A DNA stretch of 64,000 nt from Punica granatum (GCF_007655135.1 NC_045129.1:25580274-25644273), one strand, 5' to 3'; shown: positions 35,016 through 47,575, numbered from the stretch's first letter. Notes: generated from the sequence alone by a model not told the origin. Numbers and translations are program-made.

Positions 35016-35401
35016 AGAGTAAACTAATAATTTGATTTTCGAGAGATTGATGTTACATCAAATCACACCTTAAGAAATTTTTTACATCAAATCAGACCTT
35101 GACATATTAAGTGTACATTAGATGAACTGAACTCTTTCGTCCGCTTGCCGTCCAATAGTGGACGGAAACATCTGATGTGACATTATTTCTTACTTTTCTT
35201 ACATCAATTTTGACATTGATCTATTAAATGTACATCATATTGTCTCTTAGAGGGTTTCGTCGAGTTTTAACGGCAAACAGACGAGAGAGGCAATATGATA
35301 TATATTTAATAGGTCAATGTCAAAATTGATGTAAAATTTTTCTTGAGATCAGATTTTATGCAATATTAATCTCTTGAGGGACAAATTATTAGTTAACTCT
35401 T
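35016..35401. mobile_element. Foldback/MITE element
   Basis: The left arm 'agagtaaactaataatttg' (35016-35034) is matched by the reverse complement of 'caaattattagttaactct' (35382-35400). The arms extend inward for about 100 bp. A second, almost perfect inverted pair sits inside ('acatcaattttgacattga' near 35202 versus its reverse complement near 35315-35333). No protein is encoded. Confidence 0.65.
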
Positions 35402-35501
35402 AATTAAAAAATGTAAAAAATTCTATCACTGAAAAACTCCCTTTCCTTTCACATCTTACTTTCCAGCGGACCCACCAGATTCAACCCCAAATTCCTTCTG
35501 G

Positions 35502-35626
35502 TGCGTTTGGTTTCAGAATTAAAGTAACTTTGATTTTGATTGTGGAAAAGGACAAATGATTGTGTAGTGTGTTGAGTTAAAGTTAAAGTTAAACTTTTTG
35601 TGATTTTAACTGTGAAACCAAACGGA
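35502..35626. mobile_element. Short MITE copy 1 (TIR 'CGTTTGGTTTCA')
   Basis: Starts 'TGCGTTTGGTTTCAGAATT' and ends '...GTGAAACCAAACGGA', i.e. terminal inverted repeats around AT-rich 'aaagttaaagttaaa' filler. A second copy lies at 46712-46884. Confidence 0.65.
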
Positions 35627-36360
35627 TTCAAATCCATAATGTTCTCATCAGGCTGTAAATAATTGAAAATAAACATATATAGGCCTCGTAAAATATCAAA
35701 ATTTGTCTAAGTCATGCTGATTTTCGACAATAGTGCACTTGATGACCAAACTGCGCTCTATAATTGCCCAGAAGAGCTCATCATCGAATATTATTTTATG
35801 CCTTTGATAAACAAATCTCTTGGAATTTTCCCATCATGCAGAGATAGAAGGAAATTAAGGAGATTGTTGAATATAATGGCACAGATGATTACGGTTCATA
35901 TATTATCAAAAATTATTCCTCTTAATATCAAGAATCGGGAAATGAGAGCTCGAGCAACGTTGAATTGCTGAGGTGGCAATAACGTTGCAATGGTATCAAA
36001 TAGCAAACATATATGGATCCATTACGATGTCGAGCGCGTAAACTTGAGCATCGCTGGACCATTGATGTCACTTGGACCATCATTGATAATTCTCCATGTA
36101 CCTTATCCATCCAGGTAAAGATGAAAAAGAATAGGAAAAGAAAGTAATTATGCCTCCAAAAGGTTGGTACTTAAATGTATATTTTACATCAAAAGAGAGT
36201 GCAGTACAATGGCACATACCATCGTCTGATAATTAGGAAATTTTATGTTTGATACTCAGTAGTATTACCCATGCCCATTTATTAGTTATTATATTTCTAT
36301 TTTATTGTGCTAAGCCATTGACCTTCTCTTTAACCTAAAAAAATGCACGCGCACACACAC
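35627..36360. other. Intergenic DNA, no gene seen
   Basis: Contains an 85-codon open frame (35714-35971) with no recognisable domain; not called as a gene. Confidence 0.5.
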
Positions 36361-36361
36361 T

Positions 36362-37300
36362 TATATATAAACTTAAACTTGACAACACCGTAATAAATAC
36401 AGGTAAAATGGTAAAATCCTTAATAATTCATATGTTAATATACCATATAGCAATTAAATGGTATAGATAATATTATAATAATTAATAACAATAATATATG
36501 AATATAGAGAAAATATTCAAAGAAATATGAACAAATATTTCAATCACTATTTGTCGCATCATTAATAAATAAATATATGCATCATCTTAAGAAAATAATT
36601 CTAACTCAAAATGTAATAAATTAATTTAAAAATTTAGAATCAATTTAATAAATTTTAAGAATTATAGCTAATCTTTTAAAATTTTAATTAAGTATATCTA
36701 TCATATAAGTGAATGGTCATTTTATTTAAAAACTGATTGAATTTTTAAATCTTAATGTATCAATTATAGTAAAGCATAAGCAAATAATCAGGTTTAAAAG
36801 TTTTGATAGGCTATAAGAGTATTACTCTTTTATATGTATATTTATATAAACTTGACAACACCTTAATAAATAGTTTATGCATTCATATACCATATAGAAA
36901 AAATTAAATGGTAAAGTTAATATTATAATGATTAATAACAATATATGAATATAGAGAAAATATTCAAAGAAATATGAAAGAATATTTCAATCACTATTTG
37001 TCATATCATTCATAAATAAACTCATGCATTATTTTAAGAAAATAATGCTAATCTTAAGATTTAATAAATTAAATTAATAAACTTAAATTAATTTAATAAA
37101 TTTTAAGAATTATAGATAATTTTATAAAAACTTAATTAAGTATATCTATCTTCCATGTGAATGCTCATTTTATTTAGAAAGTGTTCAAATTTGTAAACCT
37201 TAAATGTATGAAATATCAATTATAGTAAAACACTAGCTAATAACGAGGTTTAAAAGTTCTGATAGGATCTAAGAGTATTATTCTTTCATAAATTAAAACT
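36362..37300. repeat. About 470-bp direct tandem duplication
   Basis: Copy 1 begins near 36362 and copy 2 near 36841 with 'aaacttgacaacacc'. Both then share 'atatgaatatagagaaaata', 'ttcaatcactatttgtc', 'taataaattttaagaattat' and 'ggtttaaaagtt.tgatagg'. Extremely AT-rich and non-coding. Confidence 0.8.
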
Positions 37301-37339
37301 AACAATACTATTTAAAACTATGCAAATTCTGAATTAATT

Positions 37340-37690
37340 TTTTTAGAAATTAAATTGATAATTGCATTGATGTATATATAGTACATGAATTTCTTATTTA
37401 AGAACTTTTGATATATAGTTGATATATATTCTTCTATTACAAGCCTAAATTTACCGCATTAAAATTTATACAATATGAAAATTAATTTTTTTACATGTTA
37501 ATATAAACTAAAAATTGAAGCATTCAAATTTTGAAATATTTTTTTTGGAAATGACATTGATAATTGCAATAATGTATATATTACATGAATTTCTTATTTT
37601 AGAAGTTTTGATATGTCTTCTTCTATTACCAGTCTGAATTTACCGCATGAAATTTTTTACAATACAAAAAATAAACTTATAATAACATTT
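37340..37690. repeat. Second AT-rich tandem duplication, about 200-bp period
   Basis: 'ttgataattgca', 'tacatgaatttcttattt' and 'gaatttaccgcat'-type words repeat in order near 37350-37480 and 37555-37670. Confidence 0.65.
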
Positions 37691-38189
37691 ATTATATATT
37701 ATAAATTCATACCAATTATTGTTATCATATTTTAACTTTTATAATAAAATTATAAAACTAGTATATTATAATTGATTGATAATAGATGATTAATGGCGGT
37801 GGATTGGGACTCAAACCAAGGACCTTCTATACAATATCTGACCACTTGCATTATAACTTTGTTTTGTCTTTACAACTTAAGTTTTGACCTTTGTAGAGTA
37901 ATAGAGGTGAGACAAAGGCTTGAGTAAATATTATTCTTTTATTAATTACCCTTAATTATTTGAGTTTCGTGTATGTACCCTACTTATGGTATTATTTTCA
38001 TCATCGGATTCGATTTTGATAACGCTAACTCTATTTCAACTGGGCGTACACTGCACACCCCTGTGCAATTTATCATCCGAGCCCGCGCATCCGTCAACAA
38101 GAAACAAAAGAAAAATCCCAAAGAAAAGGGGGAAAAAAGCAACCTCCGCTAAAACAAAGACATTTTTAAAACTCTAATCAAACAGTGAG

Positions 38190-38218
38190 AGGAGAGAGAG
38201 AGAGAGAGAGAGAGAAGA
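38190..38218. repeat. (GA)n tract upstream of MAP70
   Basis: Pure GA run. Together with CT-rich tracts at 38380-38402 and 38637-38662 it forms the purine/pyrimidine-rich leader typical of plant 5' regions. Confidence 0.85.
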
Positions 38219-38439
38219 GCTCACTAAAACTAAACACTGACAGTCAATTACTCACACTACTACAGTCAATCCTCTGCTAATCCTAATCTCTCCCACTTTC
38301 TTAATCAAATCCCCACATTAATAATCAGCATTAACAATAATTAATCCCTTCTTCTGTAGTTGTTATACACTCTCTCTCCTCTCTCTCTCTTTCTCTCTCT
38401 AGTGCTTGTTTCTCTCTCCAGTCACTGCAAGCAAGCACT

Positions 38440-38571
38440 ATGCCCTCACTCTACTGTTCAGAGATAGAGAGAGAAAGACACAGACAGAGAAGAGAGAGAG
38501 AGAGCAGAGATATCGCCTTGCTCTGCCCTGCCCTGCCCTGCTCCTGTCTGTCACTCAAGCACCAGATTTAA
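38440..38571 (+). promoter_or_regulatory. Candidate uORF in MAP70 leader
   Basis: ATG at 38440, 43 codons, TAA at 38569-38571, then the MAP70 start 224 bp later. It matters only if transcription starts upstream of 38440, which the sequence cannot show. Peptide composition is low complexity (RE-rich). Confidence 0.35.
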
Positions 38572-38736
38572 ATCCACGTTCTAGAGAGAGAAACAGAAAC
38601 CCCTTCATCACTCACTCCCCCCTTCACCCTCTCACCCTCTCTCTCTCTCTTTCTCTCTCTCTGCAAAGCATTTTCAGCTCAGATCTACTCTCTCTCTTTC
38701 TCAGCTCAGCATCCCCACGGCGGTCTGATCCTTTGG

Positions 38737-38742
38737 ATGTGA
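38737..38742 (+). promoter_or_regulatory. AUG-stop (minimal uORF) 53 nt before MAP70 start
   Basis: ATGTGA at 38737-38742, a start codon followed at once by a stop. Such elements can stall ribosomes in plants. Here it is a sequence observation only. Confidence 0.4.
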
Positions 38743-38794
38743 GCTGGGAGCAGGGGGACTACAGTTCGGGACACCGCATTCACCAGATCGGCCC

Positions 38795-41700
38795 ATGGCG
38801 GAGTTCCCCGGCGACGGCGGTGGCGGCTTCTCGGAGGCGACCCCGCCGCTAACTGTCTCGGCCTCCTTCAAGGAGGGCAGGAGCTCATCCCGGCGGAGGG
38901 CCTCGGTCCGGCCCAGCTTCGACGCCGACAATGAGTTCATCACGCTGCTTCATGGCTCGGATCCCGTCAAGGTCGAGCTCAATCGGCTCGAGAATGAAGT
39001 CAGAGGTGCGAATGCGGGCTCGATCCGGGGGTTTCTCGCGTGGATTCGGCGCCGGATTCTGCGTTTTACTGGGTTTTGACTGTTGTTTGATTTGGTTGCA
39101 GATAAGGACAGGGAGCTGGGGGAGGCGCAGGCGGAGATCAAGGCCTTGAAGTTGTCCGAGCGGCTTAAGGAGAAGGCGGTTGAAGAGGTGATGCTCTCCA
39201 CTCCTCCAAACTGCATCCTTTTGGAAACATTTGAGATGCTTCATACTCGTCTCGGACCCGCTGGCGTGTTCAATAATCTTCTTTCGTTTACATAGTTGCC
39301 GTGAATAATGCGTCCGGATTTGATTGCGGATTATTGTTGACACTATGTTGATTTCCGAGTGCGGTTGTTGCTAATGCCACGAATCGAACCATTGCCATTG
39401 GAGCTGGGTTGGCTCCGAACCACAATGATAGGGCTGACCCCGATATTATGGGGCTTATGTGTGACATTGCTTACGTGGTTTGGTGATGTCTGCGAGTGAC
39501 TCCGTCGTTTGACATTGGTGATTTCTCATGCAGTTGATGCTCTCACAGGATCTTGCTTATGTGGTTTTAAAGTGATTTACTCCCAGCATTATTGGTTTTT
39601 CTCTAAAAGGTTCGCTAAACTCGTACTAACACAATCTGACTTGGGGTCGGCTTGAGGAGGGCTCTCCAAGGTCATACTTACTAATTAGTTTTGCTTTGAC
39701 TGTCGATGAATGTTTAGCGTGAAGTGTTCTTTCTGCAGATTAAGGCAAGAAATGACCACGTTATGTGTTCATATTATTCCATTTATGTTTTGCACTCTTG
39801 GGCTCCAGCACATATCCACATTTAGGATGCCAATGTTTTTCTATTTGATTTGATAATCTAAACTTTCAAATTCAGAGCTATCAGAAGTCCATTCTCTTGG
39901 TTTGGAGGTTTCATTTAATATTTCCTCAAAATATTGAAGATTTCACACACATAGTACTTTTGTTCAAAAAATTGATCTGATTTATTCTGCCCCCTTCGTT
40001 CAATGAGAAAATAGGTCAGTCAGATTTACCTGATTTCATAGCATTTCTTTCGCCTCCGTATCATGTTGTATATAGAGTTTGATGAACATATTCATTCGTG
40101 AAGATTATTTTTGGAGTGCACGGTTGCTCTTAGAGTCGAATGATCTTGGGATTGCATAATCCCAGACTTTATCTGCTGCTTCTGTGCAATGCTTTATGTT
40201 ACTCGTGTGCTATTAGTACTTCCCTCGCAATTCTCATCTGGAGCTCGTAACCTGAAGGCTGAGTGCCCTTTCTGTTTTATATTGTGTAGCACACAGAAGA
40301 ACTGTCAAGGATGGAAGAAAAGCTCAAGTTGACAGAGAAGCTTCTGGAAAGCAAAGTACGTAGAAAAGCAGTTCTGAACTTCTGGCTGTTTCTTTTCAGT
40401 ATGATATGCTCACATTCAAATTAATTTCTTTCTGGCAGAATCTTGAAATAAAAAAAATCAATGATGAGAAGAAGGCCTCGATGGCAGCTCAATTTGCTGC
40501 TGAAGCCACTCTTCGAAGGGTTCATGCTGCACAGAAGGATGATGACATGCCTCCAATTGAAGCCATTCTCGCTCCGCTAGAGGCTGAACTCAAGCTTGCA
40601 AAGCAGGAGGTGATTGCTCTGCCATGTCGATATAATCTTATCATTCAAAAATAAATAAAGGCTTCACTTGGAAAAGTCAATGCTGTCTGCTGAAACTTGA
40701 AAACCACTTGCCCTTACCTTTTGCAGATTGCTAAGCTTCAAGATGATAATAAAGCGTTAGATCGACTAACAAAATCCAAGGAAGCAGCTCTACTAGAGGC
40801 TGAGAGGACTGTTCAGGTTGCATTAGCCAAGGCGTCTATGGTAGATGATCTCCAAAATAAGAATCAAGAATTGATGAAGCAGATTGAGATTTGCCAGGTA
40901 ATAAGCATACTTAAGCTGTTGGCTTTATGAAGCCTTTCCAAGTATGAGAAGCTAAATTCTAATGTTTCAACTAATATGTGAAACTATGTCTGAAAGTTAT
41001 TTTTCTTTCCTGAACCAGGAAGAAAACAAAATCTTGGATAAGTTGCACAGGCAGAAAGTTGCTGAGGTTGAGAAGCTCACGCAGACAGTACGAGAACTTG
41101 AAGAGGCTGTTCTTGCTGGTGGTGCTGCTGCAAATGCTGTGCGGGATTATCAGCGGAAAGTTCAAGAAATGAATGTATTGTCCCAACTATAGTTGCAGGC
41201 CCAAGCTTGAACCTAGGTCTTTTTGGTTATTCGGATTTTGTCTGGTGGACCACCCAGGCATTAGATTTATAAGATGATTGGTTATCTCATTTTTCTTTTC
41301 TATCCCTTTCTTAGGAGGAAAGAAAGACACTTGATAGAGAGTTGGCTCGAGCAAAGGTCACTGCAAATAGAGTGGCTACTGTTGTGGCAAATGAATGGAA
41401 AGATTCTAATGACAAAGTAATGCCTGTGAAACAGTGGCTTGAGGAGCGAAGATTCTTGCAGGTATTGGTTGAATATTCGTACTTGATTTTATCAATCTTT
41501 TTTATGCCTTATTTGATTATGGGAAGCCCAATACCTTGGGCGTTTCTTAGTCAAAATTTGCATAATGAAAATCTGTTGCAGGGAGAAATGCAGCAGTTTA
41601 GAGACAAACTCGCTATAGCTGAGAGAGCTGCGAGATCTGAAGCTATGTTAAAGGCAATCCTCAATTTGCTTCTCTCATTTGTCTTTAACAGTTTTGCACA

Positions 41701-44700
41701 CTTTGCCAGTCCTATAACTCTACCTTTACATCTTCAGGAAAGATATCACATGAGGCTCAAGGTAATAGAAGAGACTGTTAGAGGAAATTCAGGCAGCAAT
41801 AACCGCAACACATTGGAAAGAAGCATGAGCAATGGCCCTTCTCGTCGTCAGTCCCTAGGTGGAGCTGATAACATCTCTAGACTTACAGCTAGTGGACTTT
41901 TATCCAGGAAAACATCTGCATCTCAGTCAAAATCTTTCTCCTCTGGAACTAGTACAGTGTTAAAACATGCTAAAGGAACATCGAGATCATTTGATGGGGG
42001 CACAAGGTCTCTAGACAGGGGTAAGATTCTTCCAAATGGAACTGGCTCAAACTATTCCCCTAACCAATCCTGTGATGCAACCAAGGAGCAGGAGGATAGT
42101 AACTTCTCAAAAGGAAATTCTGATGATAAACCAAATGAATTCACTCCAACGGAAACTGAAGATACTGTTCCTGGGGTTTTATATGATATACTACAAAAAG
42201 AAGTTGTTGCTTTAAGGAAAGCTGGCCATGAAAAGGATCAGAGTCTTAAAGACAAGGATGATGCAATCGAGGTTAGTATTTGTCTTCTTGTGATGAGATG
42301 CTTTTTGGTTTACTTTGAATTTAATTCAGCCACAATTTACAATTCTACAGATGCTTGCTAAAAAAGTAGATACTCTAACTAAGGCGATGGAAGTCGAAGC
42401 TAAGAAGATGAGAAGAGAAGTAGCTGCAATGGAGAAGGAGGTTGCAGCAATGCGTGTGGAGAAGGAACATGATAGTAGATCCAAACGATTTAGTAGCTCA
42501 AAAACTTCTATCAGCAATTCTCAGCTGCTAAGTGGAAGGTAATCTTACTTTGGTTCATCTAGGCTGCCTATTGTTCGTCTACCTTATGTTATCATTATTT
42601 GTTGACCGCATCAATCTTCTCTTTTTAATTAATTTTTTATTCTTATGCTACGTGCAACATGCTGGTTTTCATGAATCTTCTAATCAATAGCCTGTAAGGT
42701 GTTGCTATGTGAAATAAGGGCTTCTCAGATATTTGATGAAGTCAAAGACTCGAGCCTTTGTTCCTATCTGAATAAAACATGGACAATATTCATGTGTGTT
42801 CCTGAATATATATGTGGAGCTAATTCCTTCATTTGGCAAGAATTGTTACCAAAACCAATCCTCCTCCTTAACTAATCCATTTGCCATATACACCAAACAG
42901 TTTTATGGTCACTTGGTTTATACGTGAATTGGCATTACGTAAAGCACGTGCTATATACCCAAAATCATGGCAACACTAACCCTTTCTATGGAACTAAGAG
43001 GTTTCTGGGTGCGAGTCTCACCAGCGGGACTTTGTGAGTCACCCTTCCCCTGCTAGGCCCATGAAGAAAAATGATGTTAAAAAGTTGTGTTGTTGGTGAA
43101 CTATGTGAAATATGTTCAATTTGTTATTTTCATCTTAAAGATATGCTTTATGCTCTTGAAGAGCTTTGGTACCCTAGCCCAATCCAATATAATTTAGGGT
43201 TTATATAAAGTTTTGTCAATGTCCATTGGACATGTTATGAGCTCCACTATTCTGATGTTGGGGGTTATTGAATACATAGAAAAATCTTGTTGCCTAGCCA
43301 CTTGAGGTTTATTTTGCATTGACATTGAGGTTGATGTACTATAAAAATTGAGGTTTAAGACTGTTTCTTTTAATCTGAGTTGCATTTAGATGGCTTTTCA
43401 GCTAAGCTTTAGTGCTATTGGGCTTTACATAAGCATGGCTTCTGCCCTGCTTCTTCTAATTGGGGAAATGCGGTTCATGCAATTCTCTCAATTGCTACTT
43501 TTGTGTCTGTAACTGATATGAAGGTTGACGTCAAATCACCAACAGTACTTTGTCAATTCCGTGTCATGTTATATTATTTAGTAGATCTTCCCAAATGACT
43601 CTTATTTAGTAGCCACTTGAGGTTTATTTTGCATTGACATTGAGGTTGATATACTATAAAAATTGAGGTTTAAGACTGTTTCTTGGAATCTGAGTTGCAT
43701 TTAGATGGTTTTTTGCTATAAGCTTTAGTGCTATTGGGCTTTACATAAGCATGGCTTCTGCCCTTCTTCTTCTAATTGGGGAAATGCGGTTCATGCAATT
43801 CTCTCAATTGCTACTTTTGTGTCTGTAACTGATATGAAGGTTGACGTCAAATCACCAACAGTACTTTGTCAATTCTGTTTCATGTTATATTATTTGGTAG
43901 ATCTTCCCATGTGACTCTTAGTTTTAGAGAATATATGCTAAATGGATGTCTAGCTACTTGAATGGAAAGAAATGTGATTTACAATGAGTACAAGAACTGT
44001 ATTTTTTGCTGATTCTGTGATGAATCCATTTATAATTCTTTGAGTCGGGTGTTCACAATTTAGTAATCAAAGTGATCTGAAACTATGTTATTGAGTTGCA
44101 TATTTAGGGTAATCCAACCTAAGTTGTAAATAGATTGCTCTGTGATGGATGACTAAATACCCGCAATCCCTGACATACCTTTTTTACCTATTTGATACAT
44201 ACTAGATAATGTTATATTTTTACTTCTGTTCATTTTTCAGTTAATGTGTTTACCTTTTCTTGCACCTTAATTTGATATATTTCAATCCAATATCAGATTT
44301 CTCATAGAAAGGATTTGTTTGTGTTAAAAACCAGCAATTCGTAAGTCATACTTGACAATTGACTGGAATTGTCTCTGGATTAAAAAAGAAAAAGAAAATA
44401 AATTAACTGGAGATTTTGAGGTAAATACCTATCTTTCATCAGAGTGTTGAATTTGTGACTTTTAGCGTTGACAAATACCACTGTAGCTCTTTCTAAGACT
44501 TTTCATGCTAGACGTTGTATTTTGCTGTTTTGGGTCAAGGGCTCTCTATATCTTTGCAAATTTTCACAGAATACTGTTATCTGATATTATGTAGTGGAGT
44601 TAAATGGTATTTAAATGGAATTATACAATTTAGACTGTTCGGTATGAAAGTTACACTTGTTAGATTTTGTATGTGAAATATATGGAGGATAAGAATTGAA

Positions 44701-45122
44701 CTTCTGTGAAGGAGTCCATTGAGCCTGTAAGTATCCTTATTATTGACTCAACTGTCTGAGATAAGAAAGAAATATTCTTCAATGACTAATTACTGCATGG
44801 TAAATGAAAAGTCTCTCTCTCTCTCTCTCTCTATTTTGCTATATGATTGTATGATATACTTTTGGACAAGTGAAAAAGCCACTTGAGGAAGACTGATTTG
44901 GTATTGAGGTCATTTTCTTCTGCAAGTTCTGCCTGTAGCTTTTCCAAAGCTGAGTTTTGGACTGTTCGAGTAGTCTTTTAAGTGTCGGAAGGAAACAAGT
45001 TGCTTTATTCAGTTTTGACAATGCAACTAATTTCATTTGTAAATTTTAGGATAGTTACCATATCACCTCCTCCTTTTTGCAGAAATGTTGCTCGAGCTGG
45101 GTTAACACGGAGCACCCAATGA
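38795..45122 (+). CDS. MAP70: Microtubule-associated protein 70 (MAP70) family
   Basis: Plant-specific coiled-coil protein that decorates cortical microtubules and is linked to cell shape and secondary-wall patterning. Eleven exons join in frame: 38795-39005, 39102-39187, 40290-40355, 40439-40609, 40727-40897, 41019-41174, 41315-41461, 41582-41653, 41738-42271, 42351-42538, 45083-45122 (613 aa, normal for the family). Recognition: 'ASFKEGRSSSRRRASVRPSF' near the N-terminus, long coiled coils in exons 2-8, 'QWLEERRFLQGEMQQFRDKL' across exons 7-8, a Ser-rich basic segment in exon 9 ('SNGPSRRQSLGGADNISRLT'), then more coiled coil and a short last exon ending 'LTRSTQ'. The start is the first ATG in frame with the conserved N-terminus. 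Intron 8 (41654-41737) has a GC donor; introns 7 and 8 contain no in-frame stop, so retention would insert 40 or 28 residues. Intron 10 is 2.5 kb and carries a tandem duplication. Confidence 0.93.
43296..43921. repeat. 315-bp tandem duplication inside MAP70 intron 10
   Basis: Two nearly identical copies, 43296-43610 and 43611-43921, both starting 'agccacttgaggtttatttt' and ending in the 'gactctta' region, with roughly a dozen differences. High identity means a recent event relative to the other repeats here. Confidence 0.9.
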
Positions 45123-46711
45123 CCAGAAACCCTCAATTGCATACTAGAGCTCTTGAAGGATCAGATCTTGCATAGGCCATGGTTGTGAGTCCCCGAGAAT
45201 CTTGTCCTCTCTTTTGTGTTGAAATGACTCAACCTATCCCACGGTTGCTTATAAACAAGATTTGTAATCTTAAAAAATGGCCTTCTTAATGCCGTTGTCT
45301 TCATAGAGTTGCTGGGGAAGTCAGTTAAAACAGAACAAAACAAAGATATCAGTAAATGTGGTCCTTCTTCTGCCTTAGGCTTGTTAAATTCTGATCCGCC
45401 ACCTGCTTAGAGATCAAGGAGGAAAAGCGAAAGAAGAAGGCACTGACGTCGGGCTAACCATTTTCTTCTTTCTTTTTTACTGTATCAGCTTTCCGAGTGG
45501 GACAGTGGTTGCGTTGTTGTATAGCTAGTAGCTTATTGGGTTTTCATTTGGCTGGGGGTCTTTCTCTTCTTGATCTAAGTTTCTCACTTTTGGGCAGTTT
45601 GTATGTGTAATTTCTGCAGCCACTGTGATATCGTGGGGTCCTTACGATTTTTATTTGTCAATATTCATGTAATCAGATCAGATGATGATGCTTCTTAACA
45701 GTTTGTGGTGTTTATTTTCTATCTATAGCTCTCATGGGTGTCTTACTAGTCCATACGCCTGACTTCCCAATGCCTCATTCTTCCGATCGCAGTTTTGAGT
45801 TCAGTTTATCAAGGCCAATGCAAGATCAATTACTGAACTCTTCGATTTTGGGATTGTAGTAGGCCTGAAGTTAAGCAAGCCTATTGGATCTTTTGATGTC
45901 GGTAAGATCCGCGTTTGTGATCTTTGAATTACTTGCGTCGATTTCCTTGAGGATGATTTCACATTAGCAGTAAAATTTGGGTCTGCAATGAAGAGTAATG
46001 ATCTTTTTGGAGCTACAGAGAAGGGACGAGTGGTTACACAAAAAGCTCCGCATTGAGATGCACTTCAAGAAAATGGCGTTTTGTGGCGACACAAAACAGG
46101 TTAGGACCGGGATTGGGACTCGGTTGAATGTAATCATTAAGCAATCGAAGGGATGGTTATGGGAGGATAAGTATATTATCCAACATAACAAAAATGTTCC
46201 TACGGCTACTCCTGTCGTCTCTTTACGAAAACTGTCATTGGAAGGAGAAGACGCAAGAGCCGATGAGAAAGAGAGAGAGAGAGAGAGAAGAGGGAGATAG
46301 GGGAGGGCTGTCCACGACCATGATTGGCTCGGTGGTGGCCAGTTGACGGTCCAACGCTGCTCCCTCCATCTTTTCTTTCACTTTGATAGGGGAGGGGGAC
46401 GGAGGGAAGGAGGCGCTGGAGACCGCGCAAGAAGTCGAGGTCGTCAGAGACCTCCATTTGTTCTTCTCGCTCTTCATTATTTTCCATTATCTTTGTAATT
46501 TAATTTTTTTTAATTAACTAAAAGAATTGGAAAGTCCCATGCGGCGTAGTGTTGGGCATATTAAAAAGATTGGTGGCCAATATTGGTATCATAAAATTTT
46601 TGCATCCATAATAGAGCCCGACCAAAAAGATTAAATTGATTATCTTCATGCGTAAGGACGCTTGAGTACTTAGTATCAAAATTTTCAAAATCATCACAAA
46701 CTTTTAGAATG
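45123..46711. other. MAP70 3' flank and intergenic DNA
   Basis: The 3' UTR probably extends toward 45700. Beyond that, two overlapping short frames (45998-46300 plus, 46206-46487 minus) show no domain and share a CT/GA-rich stretch at about 46266-46290. No gene is called. Confidence 0.5.
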
Positions 46712-46884
46712 TGTTTGGTTTCAGAGTTAAAGTAACTTTGATTTTGATTTTGATTTTGATTGTGGAAAACGATAAATGAGATGATATTATAAATTTGACT
46801 TGGAAAATGTGTGTTTTTGTTGTGTAGTGGGTAGAATTAAAATCAAAATCATAATTCTAAAATCAAACTAAGAAATCAAACGCG
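46712..46884. mobile_element. Short MITE copy 2
   Basis: Starts 'TGTTTGGTTTCAGAGTTAAA' and ends '...GAAATCAAACGCG'. Same termini and 'aaagtaactttgattttgat' interior as 35502-35626. Confidence 0.6.
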
Positions 46885-47121
46885 CCCTTACCTTTTCTTT
46901 TTCTATTTCAATTTGTGAATCATTATCTGATGATGATTCTTGTACATTCTCTATATAGAAAAATATAGACTTGAATTATTTGATTTAGTAGATCTTGAAT
47001 TTTGATGAAATTTTTGTTTTTATTAGTGGTTCGTGAAAAGAATGAATCGGGGAACAACCTATAAATATAACAAAATATTGATTAAAGTTTTTTTTTGTGT
47101 TAATCATATTTTATTTAAAGG

Positions 47122-47575
47122 GGTTAATTATTTAAAAAAGCACGACATTTACATTTTTTTTCAGTACGACCTTTGAAAAATAGTATAGAAATACACGACC
47201 TTTATATTTTTTTTCTAAATAGAGCACAACCTATGAAGAGTAGCATAAAAATGCACGATCTTTGCACTTTTTCCTAAATATAGCATGACCTCTAAAAAAA
47301 TTGCATAGAAAAGCACGACCTTAAGGCATAATCTTCTTTTTTAACTTGTTAGAATCGCAACTAAATTTGAAAGCCGTGCCTTTCTGTGCTATTTTTTAAA
47401 GATTGTGTTATAATACGGAAAAAATGCAAAGGTCGTGTCTTTCAATGCTGCTCTCCAATGGTCGTGCTATATTTTAAAAAAAATTGCATAGGCCGTACCT
47501 TTCTATGCCATTTTGTAAAGGTCGTGCTATATTTAAGAAAAAGTAAAAAGATCATGCTTTTCTGCGTGATTAACC
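47122..47575. mobile_element. Foldback element with repeat-built arms
   Basis: Termini are GGTTAAT (47122) and ATTAACC (47575). The left arm (to about 47320) holds three or four about 60-bp units of 'gcacgacctttgcattttt...' type. The right arm (from about 47376) holds the same units inverted ('aaaggtcgtgctat'). The whole 454 bp can fold as a hairpin with internal slippage. Confidence 0.75.

Noticed and set aside
38406..38852. Frame of 148 codons overlapping the MAP70 start
   Set aside because: Starts at TTG, is Arg/Ser/Leu-rich from CT/GA tracts, and runs out of frame with the conserved MAP70 N-terminus.
46206..46487. Minus-strand 93-codon frame
   Set aside because: Half is serine/leucine from a CT repeat and no domain is recognisable; evidence is insufficient for a gene.
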